From positions 817,871-855,773 of the forward strand of contig CACRSC010000472.1 in assembly GCA_902651635.1 (NCBI GenBank): DNA of 37,903 nucleotides, read 5' to 3'. How positions within the stretch are numbered: the stretch's first letter is position 1; each line of letters opens with the position of its first letter. The notes under the pieces are model-generated. The model was not told the DNA's origin, searched no databases, and saw only the letters and a list, made by a program, of their open reading frames with translations. This document shows, piece after piece, positions 24,582-34,923 of this stretch. A program made the translations under genes and the position numbers. Source of the DNA: Mastigamoeba balamuthi. Taxonomy: Eukaryota > Evosea > Mastigamoebida > Mastigamoebidae.

Positions 24582-25088
24582 TACCCCGTGATGACGACGA
24601 CGGGCACGAGCCACTCAGCCGCGCTGCTGACGCCGAGCTCGACGACGCGCGTCGCGGCGACGATGCCGAGGGCCGCGCGCTCGAGCTCCGCCACAGCGGC
24701 GCTGCCGCCCTCGCCCCTGCCCGCGGACCTCGCGATCCTCTCCACGAGCTGCGACACGATCGGGAACGTCTGGCGCACCGCCCTCAGCGTCGGGCCTGCG
24801 AGCCCGCCAGAGCCACCGTGTGAGAGCGTGCGAGATGCGGTGTTAGGCGGTGGAGATGCGGCGGGGATGCGTGCGCTTCCTCGACGTCTGGATGAAGGCG
24901 CGGAGCGTGGCGAGCTTGGCGAGGAGGATCGACGTGCAGCCGGGCACGAGGACGGCGCCGCTGCTCGGGGCGGGGAACAGGTCGCTGGCGGTGGCCACGA
25001 GGTCCGAGAGGAACTCGCGCAGCTCCTCGTAGACGCAGCGCGGCGCCGGGCGCTGCTCGCAGTTCCGCGGCGCGTCGTCGCTCTGCAT
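23426..25088 (-). CDS. CobW/COG0523 GTPase (ZNG1-like metallochaperone)
   Basis: COG0523 GTPases couple GTP hydrolysis to delivery of a metal (Zn for ZNG1, Co for CobW). Four exons, 24875-25088, 24524-24795, 23854-24420 and 23426-23803, give 476 aa. Motifs: P-loop GYLGSGKTTLLNHIL (about 140), ENEFGEVGVDD (switch), the metal-binding CVCC in VSSGCVCCTIRDDL, ETTGLANP, and the specificity motif NKTDL. The C-terminal CobW domain (MRIKGVV...VVQSVHKAF) follows a short His segment, CGHDHE. The first 130 residues are an extension with no family match (an acidic helix-rich region). The exon 1 donor is AAGC|GCACGC, a GC donor forced by reading frame. The gene is convergent with the receptor gene, 158 bp away. 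Confidence 0.9.
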
Positions 25089-25416
25089 TGTCTCGGCCGC
25101 CGTTTATTTCTTCTTCCACACCTTTGCTCTTTCTTCCACACCACCGCCCCCTGATGATGTCATCGTGTGCACGTAGGTGGATGAAACTTCGCCCCAATGA
25201 CGATCGAGAGGGCGGCGGCTCTGGTGGCCCACAACATCTGCGCAGATGCCGCGGGGAGCGTGCGAGGCAGGACACGTCAGCAGAGCAGCAGCGGCGCGAG
25301 GGCACGACACGCGAGGGCCTGCAACGCCCAGACTTCATTCGCTCACAATCTGGGAGAGGCGGGCAACGTGGCAGAGCCCAGCCAACCACAGCCCTCCTCA
25401 CGGGGGGCAGCCAGGG
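25089..25416. other. Intergenic region, 328 bp
   Basis: This lies between the GTPase start (-) and the stop of the next minus gene, and should hold the GTPase promoter. A T/C-rich stretch on the plus strand at 25103-25142 gives a purine-rich tract on the coding strand. No GATATT motif or exon was seen. Confidence 0.35.
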
Positions 25417-27678
25417 TCAGTCCCTTCTGTCGGCCAGGCTCGAGCTGCCCAGCGACTCGGCGACCGTGTCGACAGTGGCGGTCTTCCTCCGCCTCTTCCG
25501 CGTTGGCTCGACGGCGTCGGCTGCCGCCGTGAGCGCGTGGAACTCGTCCCTGAGCCTCTCGGTCTGCTCGTCGATCTCCCGCAGCCTCCGCTTCCTGGCC
25601 TGCGCCACCGCGCCCAGCCCCTCGCAGCCCTCGCCGTCGCCCTCGTCAGCCTCGTCGCTCCTCGCGATGGCCCTGCGCTCGTCGGCCAGCGCGTCGAGCG
25701 CGGCGACGACCCTGTCGGTCCTCGCGTCGCGCTTGCCCCTGCAGTCGAGCTGCGCCTGCACGGCCCTGCACACCTCGGGCAGCCGCGCGTCGACGCGCGA
25801 GTCCTGGAGCCCCGCGAGCCGCGGGAACAGCCGCGCCATCGCCACGCCGTCGGCCCGCGTGCCGCCCGCCGTCAGGTTGGCGAAGCAGCGCGTGTACGCG
25901 CCGTCGACGAGGGCCGCGGAGCTCTCGGGCCAGCGCCACTCGCAGAGGTCGTCGCCAGAGACCTCCAGCCCCAGGCGGCCCAGGAAGCGCGCGAGCCTCT
26001 TGCGCAACCTGCGCACCACGTCGTCGAGCGCCTCGGCGCGGGTCGTCCGTGCGTGCGCGTCGTGCGAGCGCGAGCGCAAGGCGGCGAGGGCGGCGAACGC
26101 CTCGAGCGCTGGCCGCACGCTGAACGCGGGCTGCGCGTCGCCCGCTGCGCACCGCTCGAGGTACTCGCCCTCGACGGCGTCGATCGCCGACGTGATGGCC
26201 CCGTGCGCGAAGAACAGGCTCGTCCGCGGCGGCGGCGCGTCGTCGGGGCCCGCGGCGAGCCACCCGGGAGGCACCTCCTGGGCCGACTCGAGGGCGATGC
26301 CGCAGTCCGCGGCTGCTGCTGCGGGCCGCGCACGCGGCGGCGGCGTCTCAGGAGGCTGGCCGTCGTCGTCGTCGTCGGAAGACATCTGTGACGAGGACGA
26401 GTTGGCGTCGTCGTCGACGTCCCGCGTGTCGCCCTCGTGGCGAAGCACCGCCTCCACCGCGTCGATCCGCGGGCGCTTTGTGCTGGCTGCCGCAGAGGCG
26501 CCGAGTTCGGGGCTAGCGTGGCCGTCGTCGTCGTCGAGGCAGATCTCAGCGTCTGCATCGGCAATGTCTTCGTCGTCGTCTTCCTCGTCCTCTGCATCGT
26601 CGTCGTCGTCGTCATCGAGCTCGCCGAGGTCGCAGGCATCAATGACGGCGTCGCCTTGGTCGCCCTCGTCGTCGACGGCTGCCTCGCGGTCGCTGGTGCA
26701 ACTGGCGTCGTCCTCTGCGGGCGCTGCAGTGCTGTCCTGCTGGCCGCCCTCTGTGTCGTAGCTCCTCCTGACGCACAGCCACGTGTGCCTCGCCCACACG
26801 AACCTGTAGAACAGCTCCAGGACCAGCGCGGCTGTGCCGATCTGCGCGAGGCGACTCTGCATCAGCCGCATGGCCACGCGACGCGTGCGGGAGGGCAGAG
26901 CGCCGCACGCACCTCGACGTAGTTGCTGTGCGTGCTGCACGGCCTCTCGAACCACCTGTTGGCCTTGCGGACCCACCAGATCCGCCGCTGCAGCCCCAGG
27001 AACCTGCCCCCCGTGGCCCCCTCCGCCGTCAGTGCCTGCGCAGCGCCAAGAGAGGCTGGCGTGGGGAGAGTGGGGGAGAGTGGGAGGGAGAGTGGGCACC
27101 TGAGGTTGTCGGGGGACCAGCACTGGGGCGGCGTCAGCGAGACCACCTTGCTGACCACCAGCGCCCGCCTCCTCGTGGCCTCGCCGCCCGGCCCCAGCGC
27201 CCTCGCGAGCCTCTGCCAGCGCTCGCGCCACTTGGCTGCAGCGGTGAGGGGGATGTGTGAGGGCGCCGCGGGTGGTAGCAGCAGCAGCAGCAGCAGCCGT
27301 GGGGAGGGAGGGCTCTGGGGGGGAGAGGGGAAGAGGGGGAGAAGAGGAGGAGGGAGAGGGCAGCAGCGCAACGCTTGGGGTAGTCCGACGGCGACAGCAC
27401 TATCTCGGCCCCGTCGGGACACGCCGACAGCAGCCCCACCACGCGCTCGTAGTCGCCTGTGCGTGTCACGTTGGGGGGGGGTCGGGTGGGCGGCCTCAGT
27501 TGCGTCGGAATCCGGAAAACCCGCAAAGACGGCAGGTCCGGAAAAAGCGAGAAGCGACGGGCAGGCAAGGGCGCGGCAACGGACGGCAGAACGAGGCCGG
27601 CGGGTGCTTGATGAAGCAGTACAGGGGGCCGAGCTCCTCGACGGGGCCTTGGGCTGCTTGCTTGGCACCGCGCGGCAT
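25417..27678 (-). CDS. Hypothetical protein, 614 aa, aromatic-rich N-terminus and acidic middle
   Basis: Family not recognised. Exons 27585-27678, 27373-27456, 27100-27235, 26913-27003 and 25417-26856 all join in frame. Residues 1-180 look like a folded, Trp/Arg-rich domain: LGPLYCFIKHPP, DYERVVGLLSACPDGAEIVL, KWRERWQRL, TPPQCWSPDNLRFLGLQRR, WWVRKANRWF, then a hydrophobic helix ALVLELFYRFVWARHTWLCV. Residues about 210-270 are extremely acidic (ELDDDDDDDAEDEEDDDED). The C-terminal half is helical, with VVRRLRKRLARFLGRLG and a nuclear-type basic patch, EPTRKRRRK. It is probably nuclear by composition. The start codon is 115 bp from the divergent gene at 27794, and MPRGAKQAAQ is the only ATG context giving a clean frame. 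Confidence 0.65.
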
Positions 27679-27793
27679 TCCTCCCGGCCCGTTATGCGAG
27701 CGATTTTGTGATTTCTGGATCCAAGATATTGTGGCCGGACAGATTCGTATATCCTGCGATAGATATTTAGATATTCCCACAAGCCATAAATAG
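27679..27793. promoter_or_regulatory. Compact bidirectional promoter with GATATT cluster
   Basis: Only 115 bp separate the ATG at 27678 (-) from the ATG at 27794 (+). This spacer carries at least four ATATC/GATATT copies between 27724 and 27776, including two overlapping-spaced copies, within otherwise GC-rich DNA. Both genes must start transcription here or overlap. Confidence 0.55.
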
Positions 27794-30487
27794 ATGCCCA
27801 CGGTGATAGCGACCCAGGGGCCCTCCGCGGCCCCGAGGCCCAATGTGACCGTCGTGGTCCGCTCCGGCGCCGAGCGCCACGAGCCCATGCCCACCGTGCT
27901 TGTGGGGCAGCGCGAGGGGCTGGCCCCCGTGCTGGGCGATCCTCCCAAGAGACGCAGGGGCGTCCTGGTGGCCGCCATCAGGCTGTCCGACCTCTCCACA
28001 GCGCACGCCGCTGCATACGACACGCACGTGGACGCAGAGGCGTCCAACTTGCTGTCCACCGAGATCTTGCCCTTCTGCGATTCGTGCGGTTTTTTGGATA
28101 TTCCCGAAATCTAGATCTTGGAAATGAAATCTCGGACTGACGTTCCTCACAGGAAGCATTTGATTGTCGTCACGACAAGCGGGGCGTTCCAGGCCAACCT
28201 TAGCAATCAGGCGTGCGACTTCTTCAAGCTGCTGGGTGCCCAGAAGGACATGCGGGATGTGATCAAATGGTGCCGCACTCAGTTTGAAGGGAATCAATTG
28301 GATATCTTCTGACCTCAGACAAAAATAGGCCCACGGGTTGTACGTACGTTCTCGCCTCAGTTCCGGGAGCCTCTGCTGCCGTCGAGAGCCTCGGTGGGTC
28401 CGAACCGCCGGACGCAGCCGCGGAGATCAGTCTGGAGCTCGAGTGGGAGCCGTACCTGCAGAACTATGTTGTCCATGAGGCAGACCCGTCGCGCCAGCCG
28501 TCCAAGGAGCTCGAGGAGAACACAGACCTCGGCGTGCGCCGCGAGCGCGTCGTGTGGGACCTCTCTCCTCTGGCCAAGACCGGCGGCATCGGCCACACGC
28601 TCGAGCTGCATGCTCTGTTCCGCGACGCCGAGGCCTGCAAGCGCGTGCAGGTCCTGCGCGTCTCCGGGGCCACCTCGCTCGTATCCCTGCCACTGGAGCT
28701 CGAGCGCCTGACCTCGCTCCGCGTGCTCGACGCCTCGTGCTGCTCGCTGCTGTCCGTGCCTCCCGTGCTGCCCGAGCAGCTGCGCGCACTCCACCTGCAC
28801 GGGAACAACCTGGCCGCGCTGCCCCATGGGATGCTGCCGAGGCTCACGATGCTCGAGGATCTCAGTCTGGGCGGAAACAACCTGGGACCACACAGCTGCT
28901 GCCTGGCCGAGCTGCCCAGGGGCCTCAGGCGCCTCAGCCTCACGGCATCGAGGCTCGGGCTGCTGCCTTTCGGCCTGCCGCCTTCGCTGACGTTCCTGGA
29001 CCTCAGCATGAACGACCTCTTGGACGTGCCGCTGGCCGTGGCGTCCCTCGCGGAGCTGCAGACGCTCGACCTCTCGTTCAACCTGCTGCGCGAGGTGCCC
29101 GGCCCGCGGTTCTGGGAGGGGCTGCCCAAGCTCAAGAGCCTCTCGCTGGCGCACAACAGGCTCGGCCACCAGGACGCCGGCGAGCAGCTGCAGTCGCTCG
29201 TGTCGCTCGAGCGCCTCGACGTCCGCGGGAACCCCGGGCTGCCGTCGCCCTCGTTCGGCCAGATCGTGCGTTCTTTTCAATGCTATGAATTCGGTTGTTG
29301 TTCAACGGTCGGTGCGAGCAGGCGTTCGAGGCCGTGGGCTCCACGCCCATCGAGGATCGGCTCGAGGCCGTGCTGGGGGCCCAGGGTACGAAGCTCGTGG
29401 CGGTCGGAGGGGCGCAGGACGGCGCGCTCGTGTTCGACACGAAGAAGAGCGCGTGGGAGACGCTGCGCACGGAGCCCAAGACGCCGGTGCTGCCTCGCCT
29501 CATCGACCACAGTGCCCTGTACAGCGACGGCTCGTGGATCGTCTTTGGCGGCGAGCTGCTCAGCAGCGAGACCTCGGAGCTCTCGGGCGCTGCCTGGCGC
29601 GTCGTCGCCTACAGCCAGCCGCTGACCGTCGAGCCCGTGCCGTCCGCTGGCGCCCTGCGCCCCACGGCGCGCTCTTGCCACGCCGCGGCCGTCGTCAACG
29701 GCGCCATGTACGTGTTCGGCGGCCGCGCGGGCCGCACCGTGTACGACGACCTCTGGCGCCTGGACCTCGTCAGCAACGAGTGGGACCAGGTCGTCGGCGT
29801 GGCCGGGGAGCACCCGGGGCCGCGCAGGGCCATGGGCTACTGCTCCGACTCGAGCAGCCTCTACGTGCTCGGGGGCGAGGACGCAGCGGGCAACCTCAGG
29901 TCCGACCTGCACGTGCTCCGCTTCGAGGACAGCGGGTCTCCCTACGAGTGGTCCCGCGTCAACGTTTCTGGGCGAGGACCGTCCCCGCGCATGTCCCCCG
30001 TTTTGCTGCTGGACGACCGCCACTCCTGCCTCTACGTTTTTGGGGTGCGAAAGCCCGATCCCGTTTGCGGGCACACTTCCACGTTTGTCCACGCCGAACA
30101 GATTTGTTCTCTGCGAAACGAGAAACCCGTGCACGTTTTCACAACCCCTTTCGCCCTCCAGGGGTGGGGGGGTGAGTGGATGACCGACGCCTACGTGCTG
30201 AACCTCGACACCGGCGTGTGGGCCCCCCTGCGATCGAATCTGCCGGATCTGCTCGAGTTCGGAGGCGCTGCCGGGCTCGTGGGCGTTTCCACGCCCGGGA
30301 CGGCCTGGCTGCTCGCCTCGGGCTCTGCGGCATCGGGCGACGTGACCGCGACGATGTATGTTCCCGATAGCCGCTGCTTTTTCCAGCGGTTTTCCATCAT
30401 CTCCTGGGAAGTTTCTGAGCCGTGCCTACCCCTTGCAGAGTCAAGGCGCAGCTCGGGGAGATCAAGTCGCCGACTGTTCTGCTGTAA
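27794..30487 (+). CDS. ILEI/FAM3-like + leucine-rich repeat + kelch protein, 769 aa
   Basis: Exons 27794-28083, 28153-28269, 28329-29265, 29322-30044, 30162-30355 and 30439-30487 join in frame. Residues about 55-135 resemble the ILEI/FAM3 fold (RRGVLVAAIRLSDL, LIVVTTSGAFQANL, ACDFFKLLGAQKD). From about 240 to 440 are at least seven LRRs (LRALHLHGNNLAALP, LTFLDLSMNDLLDVP, LQTLDLSFNLLREVP). From about 450 to 760 are kelch blades (MYVFGGRAGRTVYDDLWRLD, LYVLGGEDAAGNL, YVFGGWGGEWMTDAYVLNLD). The tail after the last blade is short, ending SPTVLL. The ILEI-LRR join uses GTGCCG...AAATAG (58 nt). An alternative is a separate 149-aa gene ending at 28312, but then the LRR gene has no start codon. It is probably a scaffold; function unknown. 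Confidence 0.7.
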
Positions 30488-31043
30488 CTCCAGGAACAAC
30501 GGGGCAAGGACCCCGCGGAAAAACCGACGCTTTTGCTTCCTCTGCCCCGGCCTCACGAACCATTTATGTCTTCATAAAAAGGCAGTCTACTCTTTCGCCC
30601 TCCCTTTTTGCGAGCAGAGACCGGGACTGCTGGCAGTGCGCCCGGCCGCCCCAGACAGGTCCCCTCCCCCGGTTGCTGTCCGAGCGGGTGCGGCGCTCAG
30701 TGCGGCCGCGGTCATCAGAGAATTTCCGCAGGAATCACGCACCCCAGTTTGGTGCTGCATAATGACGCAAAGGGGCAAAGCTTTTATTTCGCGAAATCAA
30801 AAATATCCCCACACCCGGCCATCAGGGCGCACGCAATCGAAACCGAAGATTCCCGCCCCCCACCCACGCCGCGGAGAAAACGGCACACGGGCCCCCTGCG
30901 CACGGCACACAGCAGGCGGGGGGTCGGCCGCGCGACCCAGAGCCGCGGAGAGACGAAGGGCAGGCCAGCGATCGGGATAAAACTGCTAAGAGCAGTCGCA
31001 ACGCTTGTGTGTGTGCCCTATTTATCGATACAGGCCGTTCGCC
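30488..31043. other. Convergent intergenic region, 556 bp
   Basis: This lies between the kelch gene (+) and the 116-aa gene (-), so it should hold both 3' ends. An A/T-rich patch with AAATATCC lies near 30800-30815. No exon was seen. Confidence 0.35.
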
Positions 31044-31570
31044 TCAGTGCGGGCTCTGCTGCGAGGGCGAGGGCGAGGCCTCGGGCGTGGGGTCGGGCGT
31101 GAGCAGGCCGCGGCTGCCGCCGCTGCCGCCCTTGCCGACGATCATGCGGGCGTAGCGCCCGTGGTGGCGCGAGCGGCCGTCGGGCACGAACTCGTACCAG
31201 CGCAGCGCCTGCACGCCTGCGCCGCTCAGGTCGCTCTGGCACGGCATGGCCGCCCACAGCTCCTTGCTCCTGGGCGTCACGTCGATGAACATCTGCTCGA
31301 AGGCTGCGCGGCGGTGGTGGGGTGAGCGGGGCTGTGCGCTTTTCATACCGGCGGGGTTACGGGCGGCGTTGAGATGCCCAGTGTGGCTTTTCAACAGCGA
31401 AGATGAAGTCGTGAACTTTAAGTTAAAGTGCAGGAACAACGGAGCACCCCCCAGCGACGACGGGGAGGGAAACACGTACACATTCCCCAGGGGCCGGCGT
31501 TGAGGCTGGCGCGCGAGGGCGCCCCTCGCGGGGTGACAGTGAGGAACTGGTCCGAGCCGCGGCTTTGCAT
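31044..31570 (-). CDS. Hypothetical protein, 116 aa
   Basis: Not recognised. Exons 31480-31570 and 31044-31303 join in frame across a 176-nt intron (GTACGT...GCGCAG). The product starts MQSRGSDQFLTVTPRGAPS and contains FEQMFIDVTPRSKELWAAM, ALRWYEFVPDGRSRHHGRYA and a Gly/Ser-rich basic patch, GKGGSGGSRG. It ends in a Ser/Pro-rich tail with TPDPTPEASPSP. The second exon is clearly coding by composition; the first exon rests on frame and splice consensus only, so a different 5' end is possible. No targeting signal was seen. Confidence 0.5.
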
Positions 31571-32821
31571 GCAGAGGGGGTGATGGGAGGAGAACTTTCC
31601 AAGGGGAGGAAAAAAGGGTTGTCGGTGTCTCCGACACACTGAGGTTTTTTCAAAAGTGGAGCAAAAGTGGAGGAAGCCGTTGTTATCTGTGTATATCTCG
31701 TTATAAAGGTTCACGCGCGAATCTTTCCCCCAGGGTGCACCAATGTCGGTTGGCCGAACATCGGGCCGCTTATGGCATTCTCTAGGCAGCCCTGTCTGCC
31801 GTGGTTCGCGCCGTCCTGCCCAATCCTCCAGAAAAGCGAGGAAAAGCGAACAAACTCGCAAACACGCCGGGAAAAACGCAAGTCTTGGGCAAATACACGC
31901 GCGGGGCAGGCGCCCGTATTCCTCCGTCGCGTCGCACTGCCCATTCCACGACCGCTTCCGGCGACCCCTGTGGCCAGAAAAGGGTTTCAAAAGGATGATA
32001 CTCGATGGATAAGCGCCAGAAGAAGCCCGAGTCCACTCCGGTATCAGTAACATGCAAGAAAAAGCCTTATGACAAGGAAATGACGCTGATAGGAAAGGAA
32101 ACGCCGGACACCGGGACCCCGGCTCCGTGCCTGCGCCGCAGCCGCCGAGAGGATCCCGGAGAGACGCTGGGCCTCCTGGGACAACCAGTGTTGCGGGGAA
32201 AAGTGCACGAGGATTGACATGAGAAAAAACTAGGAAAGACCCATTTTGTTCAGATTGCCATAGCTGTACATTTTCACGTACAGGCGGGGGCCACGGACGC
32301 GCCCGCGGGCTCACCGCACGCCGCCGGTGGTCCGCCGCGTCCCCCGGCCCCTCGAGTCCGTCCACGGACGCTCGGCGACCGCCGGGGCGCGCACGCACCC
32401 GCTGGGATATCCACAGGAGCAATCCAAGAGGAATTCCATCAGCAAAGAAGACCCCACGGCGGCTGCTGCGGTGTGGTGTGTGCACAGAGGTTCAGAGCGA
32501 ACTTGAAATCGCACCAGGGGTGCTGGTCACCGCTGGTCCGGCAGAGCTCGCCCGCCACGCGGGGTCCTACCCCCGGCCACTCAGAAAGAAGCGAGCGAGT
32601 GCCCCTTTTGCACGGCCACGTGGGCATTGTCCGTGCGGCTGACTGCCCGAAAACGCACAAAATCCACAAGGTCCACTCACAGATGAGCGTCGAACATACA
32701 ACGGCGGCACGGTGGAAATCCGGGATCTAAGATACCGCCCGGGCGGGGCTCACGAATCGCTCTCGTTTTCCGCAGAACAAACCTCGTTCCGGAACCCGAT
32801 GGGGCGATATCTAGATTTTCC
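31571..32821. other. Divergent intergenic region, 1.25 kb
   Basis: This lies between the 116-aa gene (-) and the lipase (+). It holds a 70-codon plus ORF (32005-32217, basic, starting MDKRQKKPESTP) that I cannot assign and consider doubtful. There is a GGATATCC-like site near 32407 and GATATC at 32806-32811, 11 bp before the first lipase ATG. Confidence 0.4.
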
Positions 32822-34532
32822 ATGAGTTTCGAGTTATTTTCGTCCGCACGGATGGGCCGCCCATCCGTCCCCGCCGTGCCCGCCGCCCTCGCCCTCTGCG
32901 CCGCTGCGGCCGTATTGTCGCTGCTGCCAGCGTACAGCCCCACCGCGTGGTCGCTGATCGAGTCGCAGGGCTACCGCGTGGAGCTGCACAGAACGACCAC
33001 CGCCGACGGCTACCACGTCTCCGCCTACAGGCGAGCTCCCCCGCCCTCCGCTCCACGCGATAAACCCAGCCCCGCACCCCCCCAGCACCGCCCAGGGTGC
33101 CCCGGCGCGCACTCGGTGCCTGTCTCGTGTGTCTGCTGCTTGTACTGAATTCAGGATTATGTAAAGGTCTGTGCTGCGCCACAAGCAACTGTGTACCCAC
33201 ACCGCGTAAACAGAGGACACCACCGTATCCCGCTCGGGGGTTGTGCTGTGCCGCGACTGCTCGACCGGCGGCTGGGGCTCTTGCGGCTGAGCGTGGGGTC
33301 CCGGTCCCGATTTCTGACTGGGAATTCGCTGGGGTGCTGCGCAGAATACCGGGGCGAGGGGCTCCGGTGCTGCTGGTGCACGGGCTGCTGAGCAGCGCCA
33401 TGGCGTGGGTCGCCAACAGCAGGGAGAGCGCGCTGCCGTTCCTGCTGAGCGACGCGGGCTACGACGTGTACATCGCGAACCTGCGGGGCACCGCCAACGC
33501 GACGGGGCACGAGCGGCTGGGCGCCGAGGACCCGCGGTACTGGGACTGGTCCTTCGCCGAGAAGGGCCTCTACGACGTGCCCGCCCTCGTGGACCTCGCG
33601 CTGCGGGTCTCGAGGAAGAGCTCCCTTGTGCTCGTGGGGCACAGCCAGGGGACGTCGGATGCCATCATCGCCCTCTCGATGGCCCCGGGGCTCAGCTCCA
33701 AGGTCTCGTTCTTCCTGGCTCTCGGTCCGGCCCTCCCTTCTTGCCTGCCCTCCCAGCCATGCCCAATGCACCAATGGTCACTCACGGTCTCTTCGGGGCG
33801 GCCCCAGCTCCTGTTGTCAAGGCGTCGACGACCTACTCGTGGCCCTTCATTCTCTCCAAGGCAGTCAACATGGGCGCAGTGACACGGGCACTGGGAGGTC
33901 ACAAGATATGCGGGACCACGTCGCTCCTGAGTAAGCAGTTCGCCCTTGCCCATCTTGTGTTCTCACCCTGTCCGTTCATCCCCTGCGCCCCAGACTCCCT
34001 GGGTGCCAAGTTCTGTGGGGTGGCCCCGCTCCTGTGCCAGCTGACGTTCAACTCCATTGCCGGGTGGTCGTGGAACGCGGACACGGCTCGCCAAGCGCTT
34101 TACATCGCCTCTTCGGACTGCACGTCAGCCAAGGACTTCAGCCACGGATATCAGGCTGTGCACTCCGGGCGGTTTGCGCTCTATGACTACGGCCCTTCGG
34201 TGAACATACGCAAGTACGGCACAAAGGAGTCCCCCGGCATTCCCTACAAGAACATCACGACGCCGACAGCCATATTCTATGCCGGCCGCGACATACTTGT
34301 TCTTCCCCAGGACACGGAGAGGTTCCTGATCCAGGAGCTCCGGCCAGAGGCACTGTCGCATGTCCCACCGAGGAAGATGCACGGGTGGAACCACCTGGAC
34401 TTCCTCTGGGCCCGCGACTCGACCGAGTTTAGGCTGATGGTGGATCTGTGCAAGAAGTTTGCTCCATCTGCCAACCAGTACGTTATTCCCTTGTCTTGTA
34501 ATTCGGCAAAACGCAACATTAGCTGTTTGTGA
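32822..34532 (+). CDS. Lysosomal-type acid lipase (AB-hydrolase)
   Basis: It hydrolyses neutral lipid esters, probably in phagolysosomes. Exons 32822-33030, 33345-33724, 33808-33930 and 33994-34532 give 416 aa (406 from the in-frame ATG at 32852). After an N-terminal hydrophobic signal/anchor (AALALCAAAAVLSLLP) come GYRVELHRTTTADGY (family: VTTEDGY), the oxyanion motif LVHGLLSSA, YDVYIANLRGT, the nucleophile elbow GHSQG (Ser170), FLALAPVVKAST, YQAVHSGRFALYDYG, the acid in FYAGRDILV, and HLDFLW with the catalytic His. The triad is complete. The first intron is 314 nt with a GC donor (CAG|GCGAGC), fixed by the family's YRIP motif. The last exon is less GC-rich than the first. Confidence 0.9.
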
Positions 34533-34793
34533 ATTCCGACATAACCATTTTGTCGTGAGGCAGAACCGCACGCAACTGACGTTCAATCGTTATCTGCATT
34601 GGAGTGAAGGGGCAGTCTCGAATTTTTTTTGATTTTACTTTCTGTTCAGATACATAACTAAACCCGTTCAGAAAAATTGCACTGATGGGTCTGATATCTC
34701 CTTTTACAGCCAACACAACTACCTTGATTTGATTAAAGGAAGACATAAAATATGAAAATAAAGCATGATGCTGATGAAAAGTGATGATTGCTA
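34533..34793. other. AT-rich spacer between lipase and mariner element
   Basis: These 261 bp are strongly AT-rich compared with the gene region. They may contain the lipase 3' untranslated region. Homopolymer T at 34624-34631. No coding content was seen. Confidence 0.4.
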
Positions 34794-34821
34794 CCACTCC
34801 GGTTCAGCGAAAATGTTTCTC
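34794..34821 (+). repeat. Left TIR of mariner element
   Basis: 28-bp end, matching the reverse complement of 37058-37085 at 22 of 28 positions. It is preceded by TA at 34792-34793. Confidence 0.85.
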
Positions 34822-34923
34822 TCTGAATCTCACGAAAACCAGGATTTGGATTCTCTGTGACATCATGTATGGAAACCGATGAAATTTTTCAGGAATTGGT
34901 ATTTTGTGGTCAAATTTTGGTGA

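Noticed and set aside
32005-32217. 70-codon ORF between divergent genes
   Set aside because: Plausible composition, but no intron, family or promoter support, and it is short enough to arise by chance.
33725-33756. 32-nt intron in the lipase gene
   Set aside because: In frame but shorter than any other intron here. Extending to the acceptor at 33807 gives the family motif ALAPV and an 83-nt intron.
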